Notes: generated by a model not told the origin, from the sequence alone. Shown: positions 41,584 through 51,006, numbered from the stretch's first letter. The stretch: DNA of 64,000 nt from Fumia sp045645505 (GCA_045645505.1 JAZRIW010000001.1:14547-78546), one strand, 5' to 3'. Program-made: numbers and translations.

Positions 41584-43183
41584 ATTCAGGCAATAAACTG
41601 CAAATAATAAGCTGGTCTCCTACCAAAACAATAGTATCACCACTTGGTATTATTGCACGATATCCTCTTCTGATAACTGCAACAATGGTATGTTCAGGCA
41701 AAACTATATCCCTTAGTTTTTTACCTACCCAGGAGTGATTTTTCTCAATATCTTCTTCTCTTAAATGCACATTTCCATCCTCACGATAAGGACCACCGCC
41801 CATAACCATTATATCCCCTGCTTTGACCTTTGTGGGGCCTTTCGGAAGTATAATTCTTTTACCGCGTTTTATCATAATTACCAACATTCTCTGCGGCAGT
41901 GCAATTTCTTGCATGGTCTTATCGCACCAATCATGATTTTCTTCAATTTGAATCTCAATTAAACTCAAATCATCGTCATCCTGATAATCGTTAAAGGTTT
42001 TCATAACTGTTTCGCTATTATCAACCAGATTCAGTTTTTGGGAAATTTTAGGGAGTAAAGCACCCTGCAGAGTAACCGATAAAAATGCCACACAGAAAAC
42101 TATATGAAAAATATCGGTTTTGGTGTAAGAAAGGCTTACTACTGCATAGATAGCAAAAACTATTGATGCTGCTCCTCTGAAACCTGACCAAGCTACAAGT
42201 AGCTGTTGCTTAAACGGAGTTTTAAACGGTGATAAAATTGTAAACACCGCCAGAGGTCTTGCAACAAAGGCAAGAAACAACGCAATCAGAATTGAAGGTA
42301 TTATAACCTGCGGAATTCTTGACGGGAAAGACAAAAGTCCTATTACAAAGAAAAGTGCAATCTGCATTATCCAGGTTATCGCATCAAAAAATTTAACAAG
42401 CTCAATTTTTTGCTTTATTTTACTGTTACCTAAAACTATACCGGTAATATAAACACTCAGATAACCGTTTCCTCCAAGCAAGGAAGGGACAGCAAAGGAA
42501 ATCAGTGCAATCGCAACCACAAAAATTTCTTCGATACCGCTATTTTCAAAATCCAACCTTTTAAGTGCCCATGAGGATATGAAAGCAATTAAAAATCCGA
42601 AAATCAACCCGAATCCTATCTGAGCTGAAAGCATATAAATAAAAGCATATGTGCTTTCTCCCGATAAAAGCGAAATAAAAATTATAGTCATCATATACGC
42701 AACAGGGTCATTACTTCCGCTTTCAATCTCTAAAAATGAAGCGAGATTATGCTTTAAATTAAGCTTTTTATATCTTAATATCGAGAAAACTGATGCCGCA
42801 TCGGTAGAACCTATAATTGAACCTATCAGCATTCCCTCAAGCAAAGAAATATCAAAAACTAAATGACAAAACACACCCGTTAAAAAGGATGTAATAACAA
42901 CTCCTAACGATGACATCAAAATAGAACGTGCTGCAACCGGCCTTGCCGCTTTCCAGTTTGTACCAAATCCACCATAAAACATAATAAAGATAAGTGCTAC
43001 CGAGCAAATCTGATGGGCAAGATTAAAATCATTAAACTCTATTTTAAAAACCCCATCAGACCCCATAATCATACCGAAAAGAATAAAAAGTGAAAGCACC
43101 GGCACACCAAGCCTGTTTGAAAACTTATTAGCTACAATACAAACAATTAAAATTATAGCTAAAATAAGGATTATTAAATACAA
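41582..43183 (-). CDS. CPA1-family K+(or Na+)/H+ antiporter with two TrkA-C domains
   Basis: A 533-residue protein. Residues 1-380 form about 12 helices with the family text NRLGVPVLSLFILFGM and SIIGSTDAASVFSIL plus LEIESGSNDPVAYM (the conserved ND). Two consecutive RCK-C/TrkA-C modules follow (about 400-465 and 470-533), whose NHDWCDKTMQEIALPQRMLVIMI and NHSWVGKKLRDIVLPEHTIVAVI align with each other. The NhaP2/CvrA K+/H+ antiporters have the same order. The doubled regulatory module suggests cyclic-di-AMP or nucleotide control, an inference. Start has no strong site (GGGGGAAA). Confidence 0.88.
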   Translation of the reverse strand: MYLIILILAIILIVCIVANKFSNRLGVPVLSLFILFGMIMGSDGVFKIEFNDFNLAHQICSVALIFIMFYGGFGTNWKAARPVAARSILMSSLGVVITSFLTGVFCHLVFDISLLEGMLIGSIIGSTDAASVFSILRYKKLNLKHNLASFLEIESGSNDPVAYMMTIIFISLLSGESTYAFIYMLSAQIGFGLIFGFLIAFISSWALKRLDFENSGIEEIFVVAIALISFAVPSLLGGNGYLSVYITGIVLGNSKIKQKIELVKFFDAITWIMQIALFFVIGLLSFPSRIPQVIIPSILIALFLAFVARPLAVFTILSPFKTPFKQQLLVAWSGFRGAASIVFAIYAVVSLSYTKTDIFHIVFCVAFLSVTLQGALLPKISQKLNLVDNSETVMKTFNDYQDDDDLSLIEIQIEENHDWCDKTMQEIALPQRMLVIMIKRGKRIILPKGPTKVKAGDIMVMGGGPYREDGNVHLREEDIEKNHSWVGKKLRDIVLPEHTIVAVIRRGYRAIIPSGDTIVLVGDQLIICSLLPE

Positions 43184-43294
43184 AATTTCCCCCTACCCTC
43201 TGAAGATACTATACTATAAGTGTATCATACATTGATAATGCCTACAACAACTTAATAAAAAATTTAAAAAATCTTTAAGATTCACCATAATAAA

Positions 43295-43324
43295 AAGCGG
43301 TACCTTCTTCAGAAAGTACCGCTT
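43295..43324 (-). terminator. Terminator of the cytidylate-kinase-like gene
   Basis: AAGCGGTAC / GTACCGCTT with a 12-nt loop and T5 on the minus strand. Confidence 0.75.
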
Positions 43325-43337
43325 AAAACTATCTTTA

Positions 43338-43955
43338 TTATTCAAATCTTACTTTCAAATATCCCTTTATCATATCAACGCACTTTTCAAATCCCAGATC
43401 AGCACTGTTTAAACAAAGGTCGTAGTTTTTTGCATTATCCCATTCACGTCCGGTGTAATACTTATAATAATCACCGCGATGCTTATCGGTAGAAATGATA
43501 ATCTTTTCAGCTTCTTTTCTTGTCTTTGAATACATATCCATAACCGTCTGTACGCAAGACTCAAAAGGTGCATAAACAAAAACCTTTGCAACATTATCAT
43601 TATCCTTTAATATATAATCCGCACATCTGCCGACAATAACGCAGGAATGGACTTTAGCAATCTCTTTAATAATCTTTGCCTGATAATTAAAAAGGTTATC
43701 ATTTGAAACAAACTCATCGCTCTCAGGAGAAAATAACTCTCCTTTATAAACACGTGTACCCGACATAAAAAGGCTCTTTTTAATCTTTTCATCTGCTTCA
43801 CCAAAAAGCCTCTCGTGTATTCCACTGTCATCGGAAGCCAAACGCAAAAGCTCACGGTCATAAAAATGAACGCCAAGCTCCTCAGCAAGCATTTTGCCGA
43901 TAGTTTTTCCTCCGCTTCCATAACCACGGGCAATAGTAATTACAACATTCTGCAT
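43338..43955 (-). CDS. Cytidylate-kinase-like protein
   Basis: A 205-residue P-loop protein of the cytidylate kinase-like family (PF13189 type). GYGSGGKTIGKMLAEELG near residue 11 is the degenerate Walker A, HFYDRELL follows, then CVIVGRCADYIL near 112, and a C-terminal lid with YYKYYTGREW. These proteins resemble Cmk but their nucleotide substrate is not established, and the true cmk has a different context. ATG 43955 follows AAAGGG; a TTG three codons upstream is less likely. It lies 33 bp downstream of livF. Confidence 0.85.
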   Translation of the reverse strand: MQNVVITIARGYGSGGKTIGKMLAEELGVHFYDRELLRLASDDSGIHERLFGEADEKIKKSLFMSGTRVYKGELFSPESDEFVSNDNLFNYQAKIIKEIAKVHSCVIVGRCADYILKDNDNVAKVFVYAPFESCVQTVMDMYSKTRKEAEKIIISTDKHRGDYYKYYTGREWDNAKNYDLCLNSADLGFEKCVDMIKGYLKVRFE

Positions 43956-43988
43956 TAAAATCAACCCTTTCTTGTGATACAGTTAATA

Positions 43989-44699
43989 TTATTCTCCAAG
44001 GTAAGCTTTTTTAACCGAATCATCGTTCATTAAATCTTTTGCATTACCGCTTAAAACAATATTACCTGTTTCAAGTACATAAGCTTTGTCAGCAATTGAC
44101 AAGGCTTTTTTAGCATTCTGTTCTACAAGTAAAACTGTAGTACCGCCTTCTGAAATTTCTCTTATAATATCAAAAATTTCAGAAACGAAAATAGGTGAAA
44201 GTCCCATAGAAGGCTCATCCATAAGAATAATTCTCGGATTTGACATCAAAGCTCTTCCCATTGCGAGCATCTGCTGTTCTCCACCACTTAAAGTACCTGC
44301 AATCTGATTTCTTCTCTCTTCAAGACGAGGGAAACGCTTGTAAACATTAGCAAGCGATGCCTCTATTTCTTTTTTATTGCTTCTTGTAAAAGCGCCCATT
44401 TTAAGATTTTCATAAACTGTCAACTGTTGGAAAATACGACGTCCTTCAGGTACATGAGCCATTCCCAGAGAAACAATCTTATGAGCAGGAGTTTTAGTAA
44501 GGTCAACCCCTTCAAAAATAATACTTCCTGTTTTTGCAGGGATAAGACCGGTAATAGTATGCAAAGTGGTAGTTTTTCCGGCACCGTTTGCACCGATAAG
44601 AGCAATAACTTCACCCTCATTAACTTCAAAGGAGATTCCCTTGATAGCCTGAATCATACCATAATAAACTTGTAAATCTTTTACTTCCAGCATAGCCAT
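43989..44699 (-). CDS. livF: Branched-chain amino acid ABC transporter ATP-binding protein LivF
   Basis: A 236-residue ATPase of the Liv importer: Walker A GANGAGKTT at about 34-42, the Q-loop in VPEGRRIFQ, the signature LSGGEQQMLA near 135, and Walker B RIILMDEPSMGL. The VPEGRRIF motif separates LivF from LivG. It is last in livK-H-M-G-F and pairs with LivG to drive LivHM. Confidence 0.96.
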   Translation of the reverse strand: MAMLEVKDLQVYYGMIQAIKGISFEVNEGEVIALIGANGAGKTTTLHTITGLIPAKTGSIIFEGVDLTKTPAHKIVSLGMAHVPEGRRIFQQLTVYENLKMGAFTRSNKKEIEASLANVYKRFPRLEERRNQIAGTLSGGEQQMLAMGRALMSNPRIILMDEPSMGLSPIFVSEIFDIIREISEGGTTVLLVEQNAKKALSIADKAYVLETGNIVLSGNAKDLMNDDSVKKAYLGE

Positions 44700-44711
44700 A
44701 ATGGTCCCCTC

Positions 44712-45470
44712 CTATTCTCCTAAATATGCAGTGATAACTTTCGGGTCTTTCAAGACAGTTTCGGTATCACCATGAGCAAGTTCAGTACCGAAGTTAAGTA
44801 CCGAAATTTCTTCACAAATACCTTTTACAAGGCGCATATCGTGTTCGATAAGCAAAATAGCAATTTTAAACTTATCTCTTACAAAACGGATAGTTTCCAT
44901 AAGCTCAGCAGTTTCATTGGGATTCATACCTGCAGCAGGTTCATCTAAAAGCAGAAGCTTAGGGTTTGTAGCCAAAGCTCTTGCAATCTCAAGCTTGCGC
45001 TGTTTTCCGTAAGGAAGATTACAAGCTAAATATGAAGCCTCATTATGTAAATCAAAAACCTCCAAAAGTTCCATAGCCTTTTCATTCATGGCAGTTTCCG
45101 ATTTAAAATAAGCAGGAGTATGAAAAACACCTGTAAAAAGTGAGTATTTTTTTTGATTATGGAATCCTGCCTTAACATTATCAAGAACTGTCATCTTATT
45201 GAAAAGTCTGATATTCTGGAAAGTTCTGGCAATACCCATCTTACTGATTTGTTGAGGATTTTTACCATTTAAAACAACACCATCGAGTGAAAAAGAACCT
45301 CTTGTAGGTTTATAAACACCTGTAAGCAGGTTAAAAACGGTAGTTTTTCCTGCACCGTTAGGTCCGATAAGTCCGTAAAGCTGACCTTTTTCAACACTTA
45401 TGTTAAAATCGTCAACAGCCCTGAGTCCGCCAAAGGAGATACCTAAATTTTTAACTTCTAACAAAGCCAT
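44712..45470 (-). CDS. livG: Branched-chain amino acid ABC transporter ATP-binding protein LivG
   Basis: A 252-residue ATPase with Walker A GPNGAGKTT, the LivG-type GIARTFQNIRLF, a signature region YGKQRKLEIARAL (a Y-G-K-Q form rather than LSGGQ, common in LivG) and Walker B LLLLDEPAAGMN. It starts 2 bp past the livM stop and ends 12 bp before livF. Confidence 0.96.
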   Translation of the reverse strand: MALLEVKNLGISFGGLRAVDDFNISVEKGQLYGLIGPNGAGKTTVFNLLTGVYKPTRGSFSLDGVVLNGKNPQQISKMGIARTFQNIRLFNKMTVLDNVKAGFHNQKKYSLFTGVFHTPAYFKSETAMNEKAMELLEVFDLHNEASYLACNLPYGKQRKLEIARALATNPKLLLLDEPAAGMNPNETAELMETIRFVRDKFKIAILLIEHDMRLVKGICEEISVLNFGTELAHGDTETVLKDPKVITAYLGE

Positions 45471-45472
45471 AA

Positions 45473-46447
45473 TTATTCAACCTCCTTGACAGTTGTTTTT
45501 TTAGAAAATGTTCTTTTGAAATTCTGCTTTAACTCATCTACCTTTGAAGAACCGTTTAAAAGCATCATAACAATCAAAACTACTGCGTAAAGAAGCATTC
45601 TGAAATCATCTGCACCACGGAGTAATTCGGGAAGTAAAGTAATGATAATTGCAGAAATAATTGAACCCTTAATGCTTCCCATACCACCTAAAACTACGAT
45701 AACCAGAATCTCAATTGACTTATTGTAATCGAAAGTTGAAGGCTGTAAATATCCTAAGTTCTGACCATAAAGTACACCTGCAACACCTGCAAAGAAAGCG
45801 GCCAAAACAAAAACAATAATCTTATAATAAGTTACATTTATACCGATTGATTCAGCGGCAATGCGGTTTTCTCTGATAGAACAGATAGCCCTTCCGTGAC
45901 GGGAATTTACAAGGTTAACTATTACTAAAACAGTGATGATAATAGCTACATAAACAATAGTGTAATTCGAATATTTGGGAATATTTTTAAGACCTGCAGC
46001 ACCGCCCGTAAAGCCTAAGTTTATAACAACCGAACGAATAATTTCACCAAATGCTAAAGTAACGATAGCAAGATAGTCACCTTTAAGTCTTAAAACAGGA
46101 ACACCGATAATAAGACCGAACATAGCCGCAACAATACCACCGATAATAATACCAATAAGTAAAGAAATAAAAGGCGGCAAAGTTGAGTTCATAATAAACA
46201 GACATCCGGCATAGGCACCAACAGACATAAATCCTGCATGACCTAAAGTAAGTTCTCCAAGAAAACCGGTAGTTAAATTAAGAGAAACTGCCAAAACTAC
46301 ATTGATTCCGACAGGAACGAGCAAACTCTTGTACTGACGGGATAACAAATCATTTTCAACTAAAATAAAAATCAAAAGATAAATAAGTATTCCGGCAAAT
46401 CCCCAGATAAGAGATTTATAATTAAATTTCTGTTTCATATCCGCCAC
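45473..46447 (-). CDS. livM: Branched-chain amino acid ABC transporter permease LivM
   Basis: A 324-residue inner membrane permease with about nine helices. GFLGELTLGHAGFMSVGAYAG and VLRLKGDYLAIVTLAFGEIIR are the LivM motifs; GRAICSIRENRIAAESIGIN is the coupling helix. Its ATG directly follows the livH stop. Confidence 0.95.
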   Translation of the reverse strand: MADMKQKFNYKSLIWGFAGILIYLLIFILVENDLLSRQYKSLLVPVGINVVLAVSLNLTTGFLGELTLGHAGFMSVGAYAGCLFIMNSTLPPFISLLIGIIIGGIVAAMFGLIIGVPVLRLKGDYLAIVTLAFGEIIRSVVINLGFTGGAAGLKNIPKYSNYTIVYVAIIITVLVIVNLVNSRHGRAICSIRENRIAAESIGINVTYYKIIVFVLAAFFAGVAGVLYGQNLGYLQPSTFDYNKSIEILVIVVLGGMGSIKGSIISAIIITLLPELLRGADDFRMLLYAVVLIVMMLLNGSSKVDELKQNFKRTFSKKTTVKEVE

Positions 46448-47323
46448 CTACACTTTCTCAATTCTGGATTTGCCGAGAAGTCCTGCAGGACGAACAAGCA
46501 AAACAACAATAAGTACACCAAATACGATAGCATCAGCAAGTTGTGTAGAGATATATGCTTTGGAAAGGCTTTCAATAACGCCTAATAAAATACCACCAAG
46601 CATAGCACCGGGGATATTTCCTATTCCGCCTAAAACCGCAGCAATAAACGCTTTAATACCTGCCATAGAACCCATATACGGACCAATGTAGCCATATGAA
46701 CATGCATAAAGTACACCCGCAACAGTAGCAAGACCGGAACCAATAGCAAAAGTAAGAGAGATAGTGCGATTTACATTAACTCCCATAAGTTCAGCAGCGG
46801 CACGGTCTTCTGAAACTGCGAGCATAGCTTTACCTGCCTTTGTTTTATTTATAAACAAAGTAAGTAAAATCATAATAACAATGGTAACCGAAAGAGTAAC
46901 CAGTGCTTCACCCGAAATTTTAAGTCCTGCAATTTCAAAAGGTTTAACACCGATAATTGATTTAAACTCAAGCTGTTTGGAACCAAAAATCAAAAGGCTT
47001 AAGCTCTGGAGAAGATAGCTGACACCGATAGCGGTAATCAAAACTGCCAGAGGAGAAGCTTTTCTCAAAGGTTTATAAGCTACCTTTTCGATTGTCATAC
47101 CTAAAATTGCACAAAAGAATATACCAATTAAAACTGCAATATAAGGATTTAATCCAAAATTATTTATAGCAACATAAACTACGTAAGCACCAACCATGAT
47201 AACGTCACCATGGGCAAAGTTAAGCATTTTAGCAATACCATAAACCATAGTATAACCAAGTGCAATCAAAGCGTAGATACTTCCTACATTTAGACCATTT
47301 ATGAGCTGTGAAATAAGGTTCAT
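46448..47323 (-). CDS. livH: Branched-chain amino acid ABC transporter permease LivH
   Basis: A 291-residue permease. NGLNVGSIYALIALGYTMVYGIAKMLNFAHGDVIMVGAY is the diagnostic N-terminus and AMLAVSEDRAAAELMGVN the coupling motif. The start is preceded by AGGAGCG. It is separated from livK by 158 bp holding a strong hairpin. Confidence 0.95.
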   Translation of the reverse strand: MNLISQLINGLNVGSIYALIALGYTMVYGIAKMLNFAHGDVIMVGAYVVYVAINNFGLNPYIAVLIGIFFCAILGMTIEKVAYKPLRKASPLAVLITAIGVSYLLQSLSLLIFGSKQLEFKSIIGVKPFEIAGLKISGEALVTLSVTIVIMILLTLFINKTKAGKAMLAVSEDRAAAELMGVNVNRTISLTFAIGSGLATVAGVLYACSYGYIGPYMGSMAGIKAFIAAVLGGIGNIPGAMLGGILLGVIESLSKAYISTQLADAIVFGVLIVVLLVRPAGLLGKSRIEKV

Positions 47324-47422
47324 CTTATCGCTCCTTTAATTTTTTTAAAAGTATAATTGCTTAAAAAATCCGGCGTTAAAGAATTTTTTAAACAATTATT
47401 TTATTTCCCATTAAATGATACA

Positions 47423-47452
47423 ACGAAAAGGAGACGATTGTCCCCTTTTCGT
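47423..47452 (-). promoter_or_regulatory. Intercistronic hairpin between livK and livH
   Basis: ACGAAAAGGAGAC and GTCCCCTTTTCGT form a 13-bp stem with one mismatch and a GATT loop. No T-run follows on the minus strand, so it looks like an mRNA stabiliser or partial attenuator that raises livK over livHMGF rather than a full terminator. Confidence 0.6.
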
Positions 47453-47481
47453 AGTATATCATCAATCATCTTAAATAGCTC

Positions 47482-48636
47482 TTACTGAGCCAACATTACT
47501 TCGTAAGCACCATTTACAATCTTAACAACTTTAGCAGCTTTGTTGGGTTCACCTTCAGGAGTAAAGGTCATATCACCTGTCAAACCTTTTACGCTGATTT
47601 CAGTCATAGCATCAATGATAGCCTGTTTGTCTGTAGAATTTGCTTTTTCGATAGCAGCTTTGATTACGTAAACTCCATCATATGCATCAGCAGCAAACTG
47701 GTCAGGAGTTGTACCAAATTTTGCTTCATATGCTTTAACGAAAGCCTGAACATTTTCAGCAGAATCATTAGCAGCGAAAGGAGTAAGGAATACAGCGCCT
47801 TCAACTAAAGAAGGATCATCTTTAACCTGATCTAAAACGCCATCCCAACCGTCACCGCCGAGGTAAGGAATTTCAAGGCCCATTTTCTTAGCCTGACCTG
47901 CAATAAATGCTACACTCTGGTAGTAGATAGGCAAGAACAATACTTCTGCATCAGAAGATTTAACTGTTGTGAGCTGAGTGTTGAAGTCAACATCATCTTT
48001 ACCGAAAGATTCTTCAACAACGATTTCTCCGCCTTTAGCTTTGAATTCGTCGATAAATGCTTTAGCCATACCGGAGCTGTAGTCATTGGAGTTATCATAG
48101 ATAACAGCAGCTTTCTTGTAGCCCAAAGCGTCTGCAGCGTAATCAGCCATTGTTACACCCTGCAAGGGGTCAGTAAAGCAGATACGGAAGCAGTTGTCAT
48201 ACTGTGTACATTCCATAGCAGAACCGGAAGGTGTGAGCTGCAAAATGCCATCTTCTTTAGTAAGGTCTGTCAATGCAATGGTAGGACCACTTGTTGTAGC
48301 ACCAAGCAAAGCCTGAATATCCTTATCCATAAGTTTGTTATAAGCACTCATAGCAGTTTCAGCATCAGATTCGTCATCTTCATAGAAGAATTCAATCTGT
48401 TTGCCAAGCACACCGCCAGCAGCGTTGATTTCTTCAACAGCTACTTCAGCACCTTGTTTTACAGAGATACCATAAGAAGCAGCAGCACCTGTCAAAGGTC
48501 CCATACCGCCGAGCTTAAAGGTATCGCCATCAGCAACTTCTCCACCATTGTTAGAAGTGCCACAACCGCTCATAGCTGCAGCAGCCATAGCAAAAGACAT
48601 AGTGAGAGCCAAAGCCTTTTTCAAAAATTGATTCAT
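47482..48636 (-). CDS. livK: Branched-chain amino acid ABC transporter substrate-binding lipoprotein
   Basis: A 384-residue binding protein with a lipoprotein signal ending AAAMSGC (Cys near 25) and the Leu/Ile/Val-binding fold: FKLGGMGPLTGAAASYGISVKQGAEVAVEEIN, YDNSNDYSSGMAKAF, and DAYDGVYVIKAAI. It captures Leu, Ile, Val or a related solute outside the membrane. GGAGG lies 9 bp before the ATG. It is first in the operon with its own promoter. Confidence 0.95.
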   Translation of the reverse strand: MNQFLKKALALTMSFAMAAAAMSGCGTSNNGGEVADGDTFKLGGMGPLTGAAASYGISVKQGAEVAVEEINAAGGVLGKQIEFFYEDDESDAETAMSAYNKLMDKDIQALLGATTSGPTIALTDLTKEDGILQLTPSGSAMECTQYDNCFRICFTDPLQGVTMADYAADALGYKKAAVIYDNSNDYSSGMAKAFIDEFKAKGGEIVVEESFGKDDVDFNTQLTTVKSSDAEVLFLPIYYQSVAFIAGQAKKMGLEIPYLGGDGWDGVLDQVKDDPSLVEGAVFLTPFAANDSAENVQAFVKAYEAKFGTTPDQFAADAYDGVYVIKAAIEKANSTDKQAIIDAMTEISVKGLTGDMTFTPEGEPNKAAKVVKIVNGAYEVMLAQ

Positions 48637-48721
48637 TTTATTTTCCTCCTCTTTTTAACACCGATACCGGTGTAAGGCAAAAATTTAGCAACGCGTTAAA
48701 GTGTTGCAGTACCCTAAAGTA

Positions 48722-48750
48722 ATAATACCTCTTTTTACTGAATTTGTCAA
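48722..48750 (-). promoter_or_regulatory. Sigma-A promoter of the liv operon
   Basis: On the minus strand TTGACA (48750-48745), 17 bp, TATTAT (48727-48722). The 80-nt leader has two small hairpins, GCAAC/GTTGC and ACACCG-GTAT-CGGTGT, the second ending just before the ribosome site. Confidence 0.8.
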
Positions 48751-48874
48751 TTATATTTTACATAATACAGGCTAAAAATGTTAAAACTTTATATTTATAC
48801 AAAATAAGGCTGTGTCAAAACTCAGGTCATCAGAATAAAATATAATATTATCTGAAGCTTTTGGAGGAATTTAT

Positions 48875-49978
48875 ATGAAAAGCGAAGCTGATGTTCTGGA
48901 CTTTTTTTTAGGGGGAAATACCAAAGATGGTTTTGTTTCACTCTTTGATGAAATCACCGGATTATATAAAGATTACAGATGCTACATCATAAAAGGCGGA
49001 CCGGGGACCGGTAAATCAACCCTTATGAAAAAAATATTGCAAAAAGCTAAACCTTACGAAGAATACTCAGAACGAATTCATTGCTCATCAGACCCGAATT
49101 CATTAGACGCTTTAATACTTCCGCAATCTAAAATCACAGCTTTGGACGGCACTCCTCCCCACTCTGTTGAGCCGCAATACCCCGGTGCCTGTGAAAGTGT
49201 AGTAAATCTCTGTGACTGCTGGGATGAGGAAAAATTAAAAGCTGAACGAGAAAATATAATTGATGTTTCAAAAAAAGTTTCCGACTGCCACAAACAATGC
49301 ACAGGACTTTTAAAGGCTATAAGTTCCCTTTTAAACGACAGCTATCATATTGCCATGCAGCATACCGATAAAGATAAAATCAAAAAAGCAGTAAACAACA
49401 TACTTGAACGCGAAACAAAGCACAAAGAAGGAATTAAAAGAAATGAAAAACTAAGATTTTTAGAAGCGGTAACACCAAAGGGTTTTTTATGCTATACCGA
49501 TACTGTAAATGCCCTCTGTGAACGTATTTATATCCTTAAAGATCCCTATGGCGCAACAGGAGAAATCTTTATGAAAGAGATTAGAACAAGACTTTTAAAT
49601 AAAAATTTTGAGATTTACTCCTGCATATCACCAATAAATTTAAAAACTGAACATATCATTATCCCGAAGCTTCGACTGGGATTTTTAACTTCCACCCCGT
49701 TTTTGCCTCTTGAAAAGGTTTTAACTCCTTTCAGAACTATTCATTACACAAGATTCACCGATATAAATGAGCTTAAAAAGAAAAAACAGCGCCTAAAATT
49801 TAACCTCCGTATGGCTAATGAGCTTTTAAACGAATCTGTTTTTTCGTTAAAAAAAGCTAAATCTTTCCACGATGAACTTGAAAAGTTTTATACAGACGCC
49901 TGTGATTATAAAAAAATTGACCTTAAAACCGAAGAGATACTGAGTAAAATTTTAAAAAACAAACAACCCGTCGCATAA
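48875..49978 (+). CDS. P-loop ATPase of the PRK06851 family
   Basis: A 367-residue cytoplasmic protein with Walker A GGPGTGKSTLMKKI near residue 41-54, and a second half that resembles another P-loop domain (GFLCYTDTVNALCERIYILKDPYGATGEIF, near 205-235, a degenerate A loop), as in the PRK06851 family of two-lobed NTPases in Firmicutes. Function is unknown; spore-former distribution is typical. GGAGG is 8 bp before the ATG. Its last codons form part of the terminator stem. Confidence 0.8.
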   Translation: MKSEADVLDFFLGGNTKDGFVSLFDEITGLYKDYRCYIIKGGPGTGKSTLMKKILQKAKPYEEYSERIHCSSDPNSLDALILPQSKITALDGTPPHSVEPQYPGACESVVNLCDCWDEEKLKAERENIIDVSKKVSDCHKQCTGLLKAISSLLNDSYHIAMQHTDKDKIKKAVNNILERETKHKEGIKRNEKLRFLEAVTPKGFLCYTDTVNALCERIYILKDPYGATGEIFMKEIRTRLLNKNFEIYSCISPINLKTEHIIIPKLRLGFLTSTPFLPLEKVLTPFRTIHYTRFTDINELKKKKQRLKFNLRMANELLNESVFSLKKAKSFHDELEKFYTDACDYKKIDLKTEEILSKILKNKQPVA

Positions 49979-49988
49979 GCGACGGGTT
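49965..49988 (+). terminator. Terminator overlapping the stop codon of the P-loop ATPase gene
   Basis: AACCCGTCGC-ATAA-GCGACGGGTT: the 10-bp stem begins inside the coding region and the TAA stop (49976-49978) lies in the loop. The T-run is poor (ATTTG). Confidence 0.7.
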
Positions 49989-50032
49989 ATTTGCGTGATA
50001 AAACATAGAGTTTTTGTGTATATCAATCGATA

Positions 50033-50227
50033 CTATCGACTAATATCAATTTTTTTAAAAAATTCACAGGCATCATCATCGGGAAGAATACGATTTTCCT
50101 CACCCACACGGGTATTTCTGCTGAAATGTATTCCCTTCCTTGTGCAAAAATAACAATGATTTCTGCGATAAACAGTTTCACGGGTATCATCATAAAAATA
50201 CTTGCAATCCCGACAAAAATACCTCAT
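50033..50227 (-). CDS. Small zinc-ribbon-like protein
   Basis: A 64-residue protein with CRDC near residue 5 and CYFC near 25, spaced like a zinc ribbon, and a conserved-looking acidic end (DDDACEFF, another Cys). It directly abuts the DUF624 gene: its ATG shares base 50227 with the DUF624 stop. Similar small cysteine-rich proteins are common in clostridial phages and chromosomes; no function is known. Confidence 0.65.
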   Translation of the reverse strand: MRYFCRDCKYFYDDTRETVYRRNHCYFCTRKGIHFSRNTRVGEENRILPDDDACEFFKKIDISR

Positions 50228-51006
50228 TATTTTATAGTCCTTCCTCTTTTGGGACTGGCACCTTTTGCAGGTCTTTCTGCGGTACCAATATCGGTAAAAA
50301 GAGCCTCTTCACCCGATTCTTCAGTAGGAGTTACTATATACTTGACAATGTACTGATAAGAATTATAAACTGCAATAAATCCGATAGTAGAAACCAAAAT
50401 CAAAGCAATTAAAACAATACTTACAGGGAACAATAAAACTGCAATCGCAGTTAAAATCAAAGTGAAAAACAATGTGATAAAATTAGTTTTAAGTCCCAAA
50501 AAAGCGAGTATAAACGCATTTTTTATGATATGCTTAAATTTTAAATCTACCGTAACAGCCATAAGATAAGCATAAGGACGCATAAAAAATATAACCAGTA
50601 TTACCATTACAGCTATACCAAACGGTACAAACATAAACTTGCCAAAATCAGAATTCTGATAATAAAAAACTGCTGAGAATACAGAAATTGCAGAAGCAAT
50701 CACATCAACAAGAAAAATTAAAAAACTCTGTTTGAAATTCTTTTTAAAAGCAGAAAAAAAGTCATATACAAGAAAGGTAGAACGCACATCGGCATAGTTT
50801 CTTAAAACATAAACAAATCCTGCGGTTGCAGGGCCGATAGTCACAATGGGAATACAAGTGATGAGATATAAAAGATTGAGCTCTATAAGCTTCCAGAATT
50901 TCCTGAAATAAAGCTCTAAAAAATAAAAAAATCTGTTTTTATTAGTTTCACCCTTATCCACACCGGGACCGGGTTTAGTATAATTAAAAAGTCCTAAAAA
51001 AGCCAT
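50227..51006 (-). CDS. DUF624 membrane protein
   Basis: A 259-residue protein with five to six helices. The N-terminal region (FRKFWKLIELNLLYLITCIPIVTIGPATAG) is the DUF624/YesL signature, followed by FFSAFKKNFKQSFLIFL. YesL-type proteins lie near carbohydrate ABC systems in Bacillus but their role is unknown. A basic Pro-rich tail (GASPKRGRTIK) is added. GAGGATTATTTG-type site precedes the ATG. Confidence 0.88.
   Translation of the reverse strand: MAFLGLFNYTKPGPGVDKGETNKNRFFYFLELYFRKFWKLIELNLLYLITCIPIVTIGPATAGFVYVLRNYADVRSTFLVYDFFSAFKKNFKQSFLIFLVDVIASAISVFSAVFYYQNSDFGKFMFVPFGIAVMVILVIFFMRPYAYLMAVTVDLKFKHIIKNAFILAFLGLKTNFITLFFTLILTAIAVLLFPVSIVLIALILVSTIGFIAVYNSYQYIVKYIVTPTEESGEEALFTDIGTAERPAKGASPKRGRTIK

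Noticed and set aside
48637..48721. T-box or leucine attenuator in the liv leader
   Set aside because: No T-box motif, no leader peptide rich in branched residues, and no terminator/antiterminator pair; only two short hairpins.
50126..50412. Plus-strand frames opposite the small zinc-ribbon and DUF624 genes
   Set aside because: Antisense shadows without starts or homology.
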